From contig JADFAE010000026.1 of NCBI GenBank assembly GCA_015665415.1, forward strand, positions 62,001 to 126,000: a stretch of DNA of 64,000 nt. The letters run 5' to 3'. The notes beneath the pieces were generated by a model. The model was given only the letters and a program-made list of their open reading frames with translations, did not search any database and was not told the DNA's origin. The position numbers and the translations under genes are program-made. Below are positions 45,675 through 54,308 of the stretch, in pieces (positions within the stretch are counted from its first letter, which is position 1; every line of letters begins with the position of its first letter). Origin of the DNA: Roseobacter sp. (GTDB lineage: Bacteria > Pseudomonadota > Alphaproteobacteria > Rhodobacterales > Rhodobacteraceae).

Positions 45675-46778
45675 ATGTCCAATCCATCGATCCTGATTCT
45701 GCCCGGCGACGGTATCGGCCCCGAGGTCATGACCGAGGTCCGCAAAGTCATCACCTGGTTTGGTGAGGCCCGCAGCATTCAGTTCGATGTGAGCGAGGAT
45801 CTGGTCGGCGGTGCCGCCTATGACAAACACGGCGTGCCGCTGGCCGATGAGACCATGGCCAAAGCGCAAGAGGTTGACGCGGTGCTGCTGGGGGCCGTGG
45901 GCGGTCCTGCCTATGACGATCTGGATTTTTCGGTCAAGCCAGAGCGCGGCTTGCTGCGCCTGCGCAAGGAAATGGACCTCTATGCCAACCTGCGCCCTGC
46001 CCAGTGCTTTGACGCCCTTGCCGATTTCTCCTCGCTGAAAAAGGACATCGTTGCAGGTCTCGACATCATGATCCTGCGCGAGCTGACCTCGGGCGTCTAT
46101 TTCGGGGAGCCCCGTGGCATCTTCGAAGAAGGCAACGAGCGTGTGGGCATCAACACCCAGCGCTACACCGAATCCGAGATCGAGCGCGCTGCGCGCTCCG
46201 CCTTTGAACTCGCCATGCGCCGCAACAAGAAGGTCTGCTCGATGGAGAAGGCCAACGTGATGGAAAGCGGCATCCTGTGGCGTGAAGTTGCCACCCGTGT
46301 GGGCAAGGACTACCCCGAAGTTGAGCTGTCGCACATGTATGCCGACAACGGCGCCATGCAGCTGGTGCGCGCGCCCAAGCAGTTTGACGTCATCCTGACC
46401 GACAACCTCTTTGGCGACATCCTGTCGGATTGCGCGGCGATGCTCACCGGTTCGCTCGGCATGTTGCCGTCGGCCAGCCTGGGCGCGCCAATGGAAAATG
46501 GTCGCCCCAAAGCGATGTACGAACCGGTCCACGGCTCCGCGCCAGACATCACCGGCCAGGGCAAGGCAAACCCGATCGCCTGTATCCTCAGCTTTGCCAT
46601 GGCGCTGCGCTACAGCTTTGACATGGGCGACGAAGCCGACCGTCTGGAAGCCGCCATCGAGAAGGTCCTTTCCGACGGCGCGCGCACTGCGGATCTGCTG
46701 GGCGAAGACGGCACCGACCCGATCTCCACCAGCGAGATGGGCGACGCCGTGGTTGCCGCACTGCAGGCCAGCCTCTGA
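45675..46778 (+). CDS. leuB: 3-Isopropylmalate dehydrogenase
   Basis: A 367-residue beta-decarboxylating dehydrogenase. [15 protein letters not shown] near 8, [16 protein letters not shown] near 97, [14 protein letters not shown] near 137, [26 protein letters not shown] near 242-267 and [18 protein letters not shown] near 280 are LeuB signatures. It oxidises 3-isopropylmalate to 2-oxoisocaproate precursor with NAD. I use the ATG at 45675, preceded by GAGGAGG 6 bp upstream; a longer frame starts at 45615 without such a site. It lies 4.4 kb from leuCD, on the same strand, and ends at a strong terminator. Confidence 0.96.
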   Translation: MSNPSILILPGDGIGPEVMTEVRKVITWFGEARSIQFDVSEDLVGGAAYDKHGVPLADETMAKAQEVDAVLLGAVGGPAYDDLDFSVKPERGLLRLRKEMDLYANLRPAQCFDALADFSSLKKDIVAGLDIMILRELTSGVYFGEPRGIFEEGNERVGINTQRYTESEIERAARSAFELAMRRNKKVCSMEKANVMESGILWREVATRVGKDYPEVELSHMYADNGAMQLVRAPKQFDVILTDNLFGDILSDCAAMLTGSLGMLPSASLGAPMENGRPKAMYEPVHGSAPDITGQGKANPIACILSFAMALRYSFDMGDEADRLEAAIEKVLSDGARTADLLGEDGTDPISTSEMGDAVVAALQASL

Positions 46779-46822
46779 GCACGCCCGGTTGCACAGAAAT
46801 GATTGCCCCTTGCGGGCAGACA

Positions 46823-46849
46823 GGGAGGGCGCAAACGCCCTCCCTTTTT
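46823..46849 (+). terminator. Terminator of leuB
   Basis: GGGAGGGCG, loop CAAA, CGCCCTCCC, then TTTTT: a perfect 9-bp stem and T-tract 44 bp after the leuB stop. Confidence 0.9.
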
Positions 46850-46927
46850 CATAGGGGATGACCTGTCCCGATAGGGCGCTTCTGGCTAGGCGCAGGTTGC
46901 TGCTTTGCTGCGCGTGCACACAGGGTT

Positions 46928-49024
46928 CTATTTGGCAGCGCTTGCGCGCACGGGCACCCCATTGAAGGCCGCATTGCCGCTGATCGGGTCAATACGGCTG
47001 TCATCCGTCAGATCATTGATCGACACGGTCTGCACCTTGGTGGCCGCCGAAAGATTGCCCTGACGTTGCCCCCAGCCCTGCGGGATCGAGATTACCCCCA
47101 GTGCAATTTCATCGGTAATCTCGGCCGGCAGCGTCGCTGTTCCCACCGCACTTTCGACCAGAACCTCCTGCGCCTCCGCCAGCTCCAGCCGCGCCGCATC
47201 CTGCGGGTGCAGCTGCACCGTGCAGCGGTTGCGTCCCTTGACCAGCCTGACGCTGTTCTGGGTCCAGCTGTTGTGGCTGCGCACCTGGCGGCGGCCAATC
47301 ATGACCATGGGGAACTCTTCGCAAACCGGTGGGTTAAAGGCCAACAGACGTTCCAGATCCGCCAGAAAGACCTCAGGCGCAAGGTTCAGTCGCCCATCCT
47401 GGGTTTCCAACCTCTCGACGATGTTTGACACCAGCGGGCCAAGGTCGATCGATCCCGAGGGCGCGTTCAGCAGGGCCTCTACCGAGACCACATCACCATG
47501 GTAGCCCTGGGGCAGCATCATGCCCAGCACCTCGGTTGGCGAGGGGCCAATGCGGTTTGAGCCAGTGAGTTTGGCCGTAAGGCGTGCGATCACCTCCCAC
47601 TCCTGCGGGTTGCCATTGGGCGGCGCAAAAATCGGCCCGGCAAAGGCGGCGGTGTTGCGCACCGCAAAGCTGTGAAACACCATGTCATAGACCTCTTCTT
47701 CGAGGGCGACAGTTGCGGGCAGGATCAGATCGGCATGCCGGGTGGTGTCATTGATATGCAGATCAATCGACATCATGAAATCGAGCTGTTCAAGGGCGCG
47801 GCCGATGCGTTGCCCGTTGGGCGCTGTCAGCACCGGATTGCCCGCCACCGAGACCAGCGCCTTGATCTGCCCTGCACCAGGGGTCTCCATCTCTTCGGCC
47901 ATGACCGAGACCGGGAATTCGCCATTGTACAGCGGCTGGTTCGAAACCCGCGAGCGTTTCTCTGGATAGCTGCGCGCCTTGCCCTTGCGGCTGGTCATGC
48001 CGACATAATCCAGCGCCGGGGTGGTGAACATCGCCCCACCTTCGCTGTCAAAATTGCCGGTGATGATGTTGAGCGCATTGCTGGCCCATTGGCACAACGA
48101 CCCAAAGCTTTGGGTCGAGGCCCCCATGCGGGCATAACAAACCGCAGATTTGGCAGTGGCAAAACTACGCGCCAGATCGCGAATGGTCTGACCCTTGATG
48201 CCGGTCATTTCAGCGGCCTTTTCGGCGGTGAAGGGCTGAACCGCTTCCTTCAGGGCGGCAACCCCATCGGTCACTGCAGCCAGCGCTCCAAGATCCTCCA
48301 GCCCTTGGGCAAAGATCTCGTGGATCAGCGCAAACAAGAGGAAGGCATCTGTCTCTGGCTGGATGAACAGATGCTCGCCTGCGCGTTCAGCCGTCTCGGT
48401 GCGGCGCGGATCAACCACCACAACCCGACCACCGCGTGCCTTGATCTCATCCATGCGTTTGCCAAAGCCCGGCGCGGTCATCATCGACCCGTTGGAGACC
48501 ACCGGATTGCCGCCCAGGATCAGCATCAGATCCGTGCGCGCCACATCCGGGACCGGGATCAACATCGGATGGCCGAGCATATGGATCGAGGCGACATGGT
48601 GCGGGATCTGATCCGCCGTCGCTGAGGAATATCGGTTTGTGGTGCCAAGCGCCTTGACCAGCCCCGGCAGGTTCAGAAGATTGCCGAACTTATGGGCGTT
48701 GGGATTGCCGAGATAGACCCCAACCCCGTCCTTGCCATTGGCCTCTTGCACCGCCGTGAGGCGTTCGACGGCAAATTCATAGGCCTCGTCCCAGCTGATC
48801 GGCACAAATTCCCCATTCACCTTTTTCAGCGGTGTGGTGACCCGATCCGCATCGGTGCGAAAATCCTGCAAGGCAATGGCCTTGGGGCAGATATGCCCCC
48901 GCGACAGCGGATCAGCCGGATTGGCCTTGATCGAATGCACATCCGTGTCGTCATGAGTCACAACCAGCCCGCACATGGCCTCGCAGATATTGCAGGTTCG
49001 GTACTGGGTTTTCAGGTTGCTCAT
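46928..49024 (-). CDS. Molybdopterin oxidoreductase (DMSO-reductase family), lone subunit
   Basis: A 698-residue protein. The N-terminal 4Fe-4S cluster is formed by Cys11, Cys14, Cys18 and Cys46 (CNICEAMC...GHIC). Molybdopterin-binding segments follow (GGNPVVSNGSMM near 175, DPRRTETAERAGEHLFIQPETDAFLL near 210) and the C-terminal dinucleotide-binding domain has RSHNSWTQNS near 570. At the place where formate dehydrogenases carry Cys or selenocysteine this protein reads RYSSATADQ, so it is not a standard FDH. No signal peptide and no partner electron-transfer subunit nearby. The ATG at 49024 follows GGAGG by 6 bp. Substrate unknown. Confidence 0.85.
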   Translation of the reverse strand: MSNLKTQYRTCNICEAMCGLVVTHDDTDVHSIKANPADPLSRGHICPKAIALQDFRTDADRVTTPLKKVNGEFVPISWDEAYEFAVERLTAVQEANGKDGVGVYLGNPNAHKFGNLLNLPGLVKALGTTNRYSSATADQIPHHVASIHMLGHPMLIPVPDVARTDLMLILGGNPVVSNGSMMTAPGFGKRMDEIKARGGRVVVVDPRRTETAERAGEHLFIQPETDAFLLFALIHEIFAQGLEDLGALAAVTDGVAALKEAVQPFTAEKAAEMTGIKGQTIRDLARSFATAKSAVCYARMGASTQSFGSLCQWASNALNIITGNFDSEGGAMFTTPALDYVGMTSRKGKARSYPEKRSRVSNQPLYNGEFPVSVMAEEMETPGAGQIKALVSVAGNPVLTAPNGQRIGRALEQLDFMMSIDLHINDTTRHADLILPATVALEEEVYDMVFHSFAVRNTAAFAGPIFAPPNGNPQEWEVIARLTAKLTGSNRIGPSPTEVLGMMLPQGYHGDVVSVEALLNAPSGSIDLGPLVSNIVERLETQDGRLNLAPEVFLADLERLLAFNPPVCEEFPMVMIGRRQVRSHNSWTQNSVRLVKGRNRCTVQLHPQDAARLELAEAQEVLVESAVGTATLPAEITDEIALGVISIPQGWGQRQGNLSAATKVQTVSINDLTDDSRIDPISGNAAFNGVPVRASAAK

Positions 49025-49205
49025 GGCTGCCTCCGGTTGATTTTGCATCTCTTCTGAAACACGAGCCTAGACCAGAGGTCGCGTCATTTGCAGAGGCTTA
49101 TCCCGGTGGTTTGGCGCTTGGACCAAACGTCACTTTGCCCCAAGAGGCGCTTTTTGGCAGCCGCCTCCCCACAGGAACTGCCTCCGTTTCCGTGATGAGC
49201 GGACC

Positions 49206-50012
49206 CTAGTCCAGCCATCCCGGCGACACTTCCGGCAAAGGAATCGCATCCAACAGATCACGGGTATATTGCGCCTGCGGGGCATCAAACAGCGCCTCTG
49301 TTGTCGCCAGCTCCACGATTTCACCGTGATGCAGAACCAGGGTGGTCTGGCATAACCTGCGGATCACCGACAGATCATGGCTGATAAACCCCAGTGTCAG
49401 CCCCATGTCGCTGACCAGTCTCTCCAACAGGTTCAGCACCTGCGCCTGCGATGAAACGTCCAGCCCGGAGACCACTTCATCCGCCAGGATGAAGTCCGGC
49501 TCGGTGGCGATGGCGCGGGCGATACCGACGCGCTGGCGCTGGCCACCCGACAACTCATGCGGGTAGCGACTGCGAAACGCCAGCGGCAAGCCAACCTGCG
49601 ACAAGGCAAGATCCACCCGTTCCCGGATCTGGTCAAACCCATGCAACCGCAGCGGCCCGGCAATGATCGCCGCCACAGTGTGACGGGGGTTGAGCGAAGA
49701 CATCGGATCCTGAAATATCATCTGGATACGCTTGCGCAGGGGGCGCATGTCTGTCTCGCCCAGATGGGTGATATCCTGACCATCAAAGCGGATCTCGCCG
49801 GACGCCACCTCCAACAGGCGCACCATGGCGCGGCCCAAAGTCGACTTCCCGGAGCCCGAGCCGCCAACGATGCCAATCACATCGCCGCGCTGGATGTCAA
49901 AACTCACCCCCTTGAGCACTTCAATCCGAGGTGAGGCGCCAAACAGGGGCTTGTGAGCATGATCGGCAAAGGAGAGACGCAGATCGCGAATTTCAAAAAG
50001 TGGCTGGCTCAT
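49206..50012 (-). CDS. Peptide-type ABC importer, ATP-binding subunit (DppF/OppF-like)
   Basis: A 268-residue ATPase. Walker A GGSGSGKST near 50, signature ELSGGQRQRVGIARAIATEPD near 155, Walker B FILADEVVSGLD near 175 and the switch His in GFISHDLSV. The C-terminal oligopeptide-transporter extension (EIVELATTEALFDAPQAQYTRDLLDAIPLP) shows the family. Last gene of the left operon; its start overlaps the stop of the paired ATPase by 4 bp. No OppD/F-type iron-sulfur cysteines stood out. Confidence 0.93.
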   Translation of the reverse strand: MSQPLFEIRDLRLSFADHAHKPLFGASPRIEVLKGVSFDIQRGDVIGIVGGSGSGKSTLGRAMVRLLEVASGEIRFDGQDITHLGETDMRPLRKRIQMIFQDPMSSLNPRHTVAAIIAGPLRLHGFDQIRERVDLALSQVGLPLAFRSRYPHELSGGQRQRVGIARAIATEPDFILADEVVSGLDVSSQAQVLNLLERLVSDMGLTLGFISHDLSVIRRLCQTTLVLHHGEIVELATTEALFDAPQAQYTRDLLDAIPLPEVSPGWLD

Positions 50013-50872
50013 CCAGGCCTCCTGTGATCATGGGCCGCAATCTCGGCCTCAACACTGCGGGTCACCGCCTCTGGCACCGACATCAGGCTGCCGTCCGGGT
50101 CGGTGTATTTGGGTGTCGCCGCCAGCAAGGCTGCGGAATAGACATGGGCGGGCGACTGAAAGAACTCATCAACCGTGGTGTCCTCCAGCACCTTGCCGCC
50201 ATAGAGAACCGTCATGGATTGGCACAGTTTTGAAACCACCCCAAGGTCATGGGTGACAAACAGCAAGGCCGTCCCATGGCGCTGCTGCATGTCGCGGATC
50301 AGACGCAGGATCTGTTTTTGCACGGTCACATCCAGCGCCGTTGTTGGCTCATCCGCCACAATCAGGCGCGGCTGGGCCGCAAAGGCCGAGGCGATCAGAA
50401 TGCGCTGCCGCATCCCCCCCGACAGCTCATGCGGATAGGCGCGCATCACCCGTTCCGGAGCAGGAATATGCACCTCATCCAACAGCTCAATCACCCGTGC
50501 CTGCGCCTGCTTGCGACGCCACCCCAGAATATCAACCAGGCGATTGGTGATCTGCGGCCCCACCCGGCGGGCCGGGTTCAATGCGGTCAGCGGATCCTGT
50601 GGGATCAATGCCGCCTTGGCGCCAATCAGATGGCGGCGCTCCCTGGCCGCCATGGCCAAGAGATTTTCCCCATCCAAATGTATGCTGCCACCGGTGATGC
50701 GGATGGCCTCTGGCAGCGTGCCCAGGATTGCCTTGCCGATCATGCTTTTACCCGCGCCGCTTTCGCCCACCAGGGCGCGGACTTCGCCGACTTCGACTTG
50801 CAGCGAGACATCGCGCAGGATCGGCAAGGCACCAACTTGCGCACTCAGCCCCTCCAGTTTCAAAAAGCTCAT
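50009..50872 (-). CDS. Peptide-type ABC importer, ATP-binding subunit (DppD/OppD-like)
   Basis: A 287-residue ATPase with Walker A GESGAGKSM near 36, LSGGMRQRILIASAFAAQPR near 150 and LIVADEPTTALD near 169, plus the C-terminal peptide-transporter tail (GGKVLEDTTVDEFFQSPAHVYSAALLAATP). It powers uptake by the two permeases upstream. ATGA overlaps on both sides couple it to the permease and to the second ATPase. Confidence 0.93.
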   Translation of the reverse strand: MSFLKLEGLSAQVGALPILRDVSLQVEVGEVRALVGESGAGKSMIGKAILGTLPEAIRITGGSIHLDGENLLAMAARERRHLIGAKAALIPQDPLTALNPARRVGPQITNRLVDILGWRRKQAQARVIELLDEVHIPAPERVMRAYPHELSGGMRQRILIASAFAAQPRLIVADEPTTALDVTVQKQILRLIRDMQQRHGTALLFVTHDLGVVSKLCQSMTVLYGGKVLEDTTVDEFFQSPAHVYSAALLAATPKYTDPDGSLMSVPEAVTRSVEAEIAAHDHRRPG

Positions 50873-51720
50873 CGTAGCACCGGGTCAAAGTGGTCCTTCA
50901 ACCCTTCGCCAAGTTGGCTAAAGCTGAGGACAGTTAAAAAGAGGGTGATCAACGGAAACACCAGCACCCACCAGGATTGATGGATCGAGGCCCGCCCCTC
51001 GGCGATCATGCTGCCCCAGGTGGGATCATCGGTGGAGATCGACAGGTTCACAAAGCTGAGGATGGCCTCAACGATGACCGCAATCCCCATCTCGAGGGTC
51101 AACAGGACAACAATCGTCGGCAGCACGTTGGGTAGGATCTCGACTACCATGATGCCAAAGCGTTTGCGCCCGGCAACCTTGGCCGAGGCGACATAATCCA
51201 TCGCGCTCTGGCTCATCGCTTCGGCGCGGATCACCCGGGCAAAACGGGTCCAGTCAATCACCACGATGGCGACAATAATCGAGGTCAGCCCCGTGCCCAT
51301 CACCGCGATCAGCAGGATGGCAAACAGCACCGGCGGAAAGGCCATCCAGATCTCGATAAAGCGCGAGATCAACAGATCGGCCCAGCCACGATAGTAGCCC
51401 GCAACCAGACCCAACCCGGCCCCCAGTATGCAGGTGCAACTGCCGGCAATCAGCGCCACCACCAAAGCGATGCGCGCACCATAGAGCGTGCGGCTCAGCA
51501 CATCGCGCCCCAGTGAATCCGACCCCAGCGGATAGGCCGGATCTGCCCCGGCCTGCCACAGCGGCGGCAGGCGGGAGGCAAACAGATCCTGCGCCAGCGG
51601 GTCCTGCGGCGCCAGCAGTGGCGCGGCGAGGGCCGCAATCACCAAGAGCAGCAACCAACTGCCCGAAAGCCAGAGCCGGGAATTTATCTGCCGTTTTGCG
51701 GCAGCGCGCCCATCAGCCAT
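50869..51720 (-). CDS. Peptide-type ABC importer permease (DppC-like)
   Basis: A 283-residue inner-membrane permease with an N-terminal helix (about 17-37), a periplasmic loop holding DPLAQDLFASRLPP, and five more helices. GSDSLGRDVLSRTLYGARIALVVAL near 67-91 is the DppC/OppC signature, and EAMSQSAMDYVASAKVAGRKRFGIM near 168-190 the EAA coupling loop. Overlaps the DppB-like gene by 8 bp and the ATPase by 4 bp. Confidence 0.93.
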   Translation of the reverse strand: MADGRAAAKRQINSRLWLSGSWLLLLVIAALAAPLLAPQDPLAQDLFASRLPPLWQAGADPAYPLGSDSLGRDVLSRTLYGARIALVVALIAGSCTCILGAGLGLVAGYYRGWADLLISRFIEIWMAFPPVLFAILLIAVMGTGLTSIIVAIVVIDWTRFARVIRAEAMSQSAMDYVASAKVAGRKRFGIMVVEILPNVLPTIVVLLTLEMGIAVIVEAILSFVNLSISTDDPTWGSMIAEGRASIHQSWWVLVFPLITLFLTVLSFSQLGEGLKDHFDPVLR

Positions 51721-52723
51721 GTCGCAACCTCGGGTTCAGCAATGCATAGGTCAGATCGACCAGCAGATTGACGGAGGTGAAGATCACCGCAAACAGGATC
51801 ACGATGCCCTGGATCAAAGGCAAATCGCGGTTGATCACCGCATCAATCGCCATATTGCCCAACCCCTCGTAGGAAAACAGCCGCTCGATGATCACGGTGC
51901 CACCAATCAAAAAGGTGAACTGCACGCCAACCAGTGTCAGGGTTGGCAGGATCGCATTTGGCAGCGCTTCGCGCAGGATCACATGGGTTTCGCTATAGCC
52001 CTTGGTGCGGGCCAGGGTGACATAGTCCAAATGCATGGTTTCCTTCAAAGATTGCTTCAATAGCTGGGCGATAATCGCGGCCAGCGGAATGGCCAGCGCC
52101 AGGGCGGGCATAAACATATGGCTGACCAGATCGAGCCAGATATCAAACCGCAGCCGCAGCAGGCTTTCGAACAGGTAGAAATTGGTGACAAAGGGCAGAT
52201 CCAGCGCCGGTGAGACCCGGCCCGAGATATGGAACACCGGCCAGAGCACGCCAAACAACAGAATGAACAACAACCCCCAAAGGAAATCCGGCACCGACAG
52301 CGAGATCCCATTGGTGACGTCAATCACGGCCTCGGTCTTGCCCCCGCGCTGACGCGTCCCGGCCAGCGCCAAAGCACCGCCAAGAGCGACTGCCATGACC
52401 AGCGCCATGATTGACAGCTCCAATGTGGCCGGCAGCCGCCCCAGCACCAGCGACATCACCGGTTGGCGGGTGGTGATCGAGGTGCCAAAATCTCCAGCCA
52501 GGATGCCTTTGCCCCAGATCAGGAATTGTTCGGGGAGGGTTTTGTCAAACCCGTACAGCGCCTTGAGCCGGGCAATATCCTCTTCTCCCGCTCCGGGCGG
52601 CAGCATCATGGCAATGGGGTTTCCCGGCACGATGCGGATCACAAAAAAGACGATCACCGCAACACCGATCAGGGTGATCAGCATCGAGACCAGACGTTTC
52701 AGAAATGTGCGTATCAGGGTCAT
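51713..52723 (-). CDS. Peptide-type ABC importer permease (DppB-like)
   Basis: A 336-residue permease with six helices. The first helix (LVSMLITLIGVAVIVFFVIRIVPGNP, about 11-35) and YGFDKTLPEQFLIWGKGILAGDFGTS near 54-80 are DppB/OppB hallmarks; the EAA loop is KETMHLDYVTLARTKGYSETHVI near 227. Together with the DppC-like protein it forms the transmembrane channel for whatever the binding protein delivers. Confidence 0.93.
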   Translation of the reverse strand: MTLIRTFLKRLVSMLITLIGVAVIVFFVIRIVPGNPIAMMLPPGAGEEDIARLKALYGFDKTLPEQFLIWGKGILAGDFGTSITTRQPVMSLVLGRLPATLELSIMALVMAVALGGALALAGTRQRGGKTEAVIDVTNGISLSVPDFLWGLLFILLFGVLWPVFHISGRVSPALDLPFVTNFYLFESLLRLRFDIWLDLVSHMFMPALALAIPLAAIIAQLLKQSLKETMHLDYVTLARTKGYSETHVILREALPNAILPTLTLVGVQFTFLIGGTVIIERLFSYEGLGNMAIDAVINRDLPLIQGIVILFAVIFTSVNLLVDLTYALLNPRLRHG

Positions 52724-52766
52724 GGTTTTTGGTGCCGGAGAGGTCAGACCTCCCCGGCATCTGTCC

Positions 52767-54293
52767 TTATGATCTGGTCATGAGATGGGGCAACAAGGCC
52801 CCCGAGGCATGGGGCACCACCTTGACGCCAGGGGCGTGCAGGATGGGCTGAACATATTGAAACAGCGGCAGGACCAGCGCGTCGTCGGCGATCTTGCGAT
52901 CCACCGCTTTCCAGCCGTCAATGCGCTTGGCCTCATCCGCCTCTCCCCAAAGCGGCGCGATCATGCCCACCAGATCCTCTCCATCCCAGACCGAATGCGG
53001 CGAGGGCCCAAACATCGCAAAGCCGGTAGAGGTGGTCGGATCCCCAATCGAGTTGCCCCAGTTGTAAAAGGCCGCCGGTGCCAGCGTATCGGTCGCCCGC
53101 AGCTCATAGTGCTTTGCGATCTCATAGACCTCGATTTCAGCCTCGATGCCGACCTTGCGCCACAGACCCACGATGGCCTGAATGACCTCGTAATCCTTGG
53201 GCTTGAAGCCACGGGTGGTCTGAATGGTAAAGCGCACCGGATTGTCGATGGAATAGCCCGAAGCGGCCAGCAGCTCTTTGGCGCCTTCGGGGTCATAGGG
53301 GGTGGAGATCGACGCATCATAGGCCGAATACTCCGGCGTCTGCAGCGTGTCGATCGGCACACCGTAGCCTGACAACAACCGTTCAACGATGGCCTGTTTG
53401 TTCACCGCCTTGACGGCGGCGCGGCGCACATTGGGATCTTTCATCACATCAATGTCGTTGAAAAAGATCATCCCGATATCTGAAATCGGCTGGGCCACCC
53501 CCATCAGATTGCCTGCCCGCAGCCGGTCGAATTCTTCCGATGGCATCTCGAGCGTCACATGGGCGTTGCCCGATTCCACCTCAGCCACGCGGGCCGCAGA
53601 ATCGGTGACAAACTTGATGGTGACCGTTTTGAATTCCGGCGCATCCCCCCAATAGCCATCATAGGCCTTGAGCCGGATAAAGGCGTTGCGCTCATATTTT
53701 TCGACCATATAGGGCCCAGAGCCCATGGGGGCCGCCTCAAACCCGTCCTGACCGTTGGCCTCGATATAGGCCTTGGGCAAGACATAGCCGGTGAGGAAGG
53801 ACATCCATTTGAAAATGGTCGGCTCAAACCGAAGCACATCGCCGGTGATCTGATTGCCACTGATTTCGAAATTACCGATGGTCGACCAGATGAACTGAAT
53901 CGGATTGCCGCCATCCGGATCTGCCGCACGCTCCAGGCTCCAGACCACGTCTTCGGCGGTCAACGGCGTGCCATCGTGCCAGGTGACACCTTCGCGCACG
54001 GTCATCTCCACCTTGGTCTTGTCGGCGTTCCAGCCCCATTTGGTGAGAATGCCCGGGGTCTGGCTCAGGTCGGTGTCCTGCGCGATGAACATATCAAAGA
54101 CCGACTGGTAGATGCCTTGGATCGTCGGGTTCACCGCCGAGGTCCCCACCGTCGGATTCCAGCTGGGCAGGTTGACGTTATTGGCAATCACCAGATCCTT
54201 GATCTCTTGCGCCAGCGCCGGCAGGCCTGTCGCCGCCAGGGTAATCGTTGCCGCGCTCAGCTTAAGCAACCCTCGTCTTGAAAAATCCGTCAC
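52767..54293 (-). CDS. ABC transporter substrate-binding protein, SBP_bac_5 family, Tat-exported
   Basis: A 508-residue periplasmic binding protein. The leader MTDFSRRGLLKLSAATITLA has the twin-arginine motif SRRGLLK and cleavage after ALA near residue 28. The mature part fits the dipeptide/nickel/agropine-like SBP_bac_5 family (LTAEDVVWSLERAADPD, PYMVEKYERNAFIRLKAYDGYWGDAPEFKTVTIKFV, DPNVRRAAVKAVNKQAIVERLL). Members bind peptides but also opines, glutathione, betaines and aromatic conjugates. It sits between the flavoprotein gene and the permeases, so its ligand is probably the flavoprotein's substrate or a precursor. Confidence 0.92.
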   Translation of the reverse strand: MTDFSRRGLLKLSAATITLAATGLPALAQEIKDLVIANNVNLPSWNPTVGTSAVNPTIQGIYQSVFDMFIAQDTDLSQTPGILTKWGWNADKTKVEMTVREGVTWHDGTPLTAEDVVWSLERAADPDGGNPIQFIWSTIGNFEISGNQITGDVLRFEPTIFKWMSFLTGYVLPKAYIEANGQDGFEAAPMGSGPYMVEKYERNAFIRLKAYDGYWGDAPEFKTVTIKFVTDSAARVAEVESGNAHVTLEMPSEEFDRLRAGNLMGVAQPISDIGMIFFNDIDVMKDPNVRRAAVKAVNKQAIVERLLSGYGVPIDTLQTPEYSAYDASISTPYDPEGAKELLAASGYSIDNPVRFTIQTTRGFKPKDYEVIQAIVGLWRKVGIEAEIEVYEIAKHYELRATDTLAPAAFYNWGNSIGDPTTSTGFAMFGPSPHSVWDGEDLVGMIAPLWGEADEAKRIDGWKAVDRKIADDALVLPLFQYVQPILHAPGVKVVPHASGALLPHLMTRS

Positions 54294-54308
54294 AGTCTTT
54301 CCTCCCGT

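Noticed and set aside
45168-46919. 583-codon minus-strand frame over LysR and leuB
   Set aside because: Antisense shadow of two clear genes.
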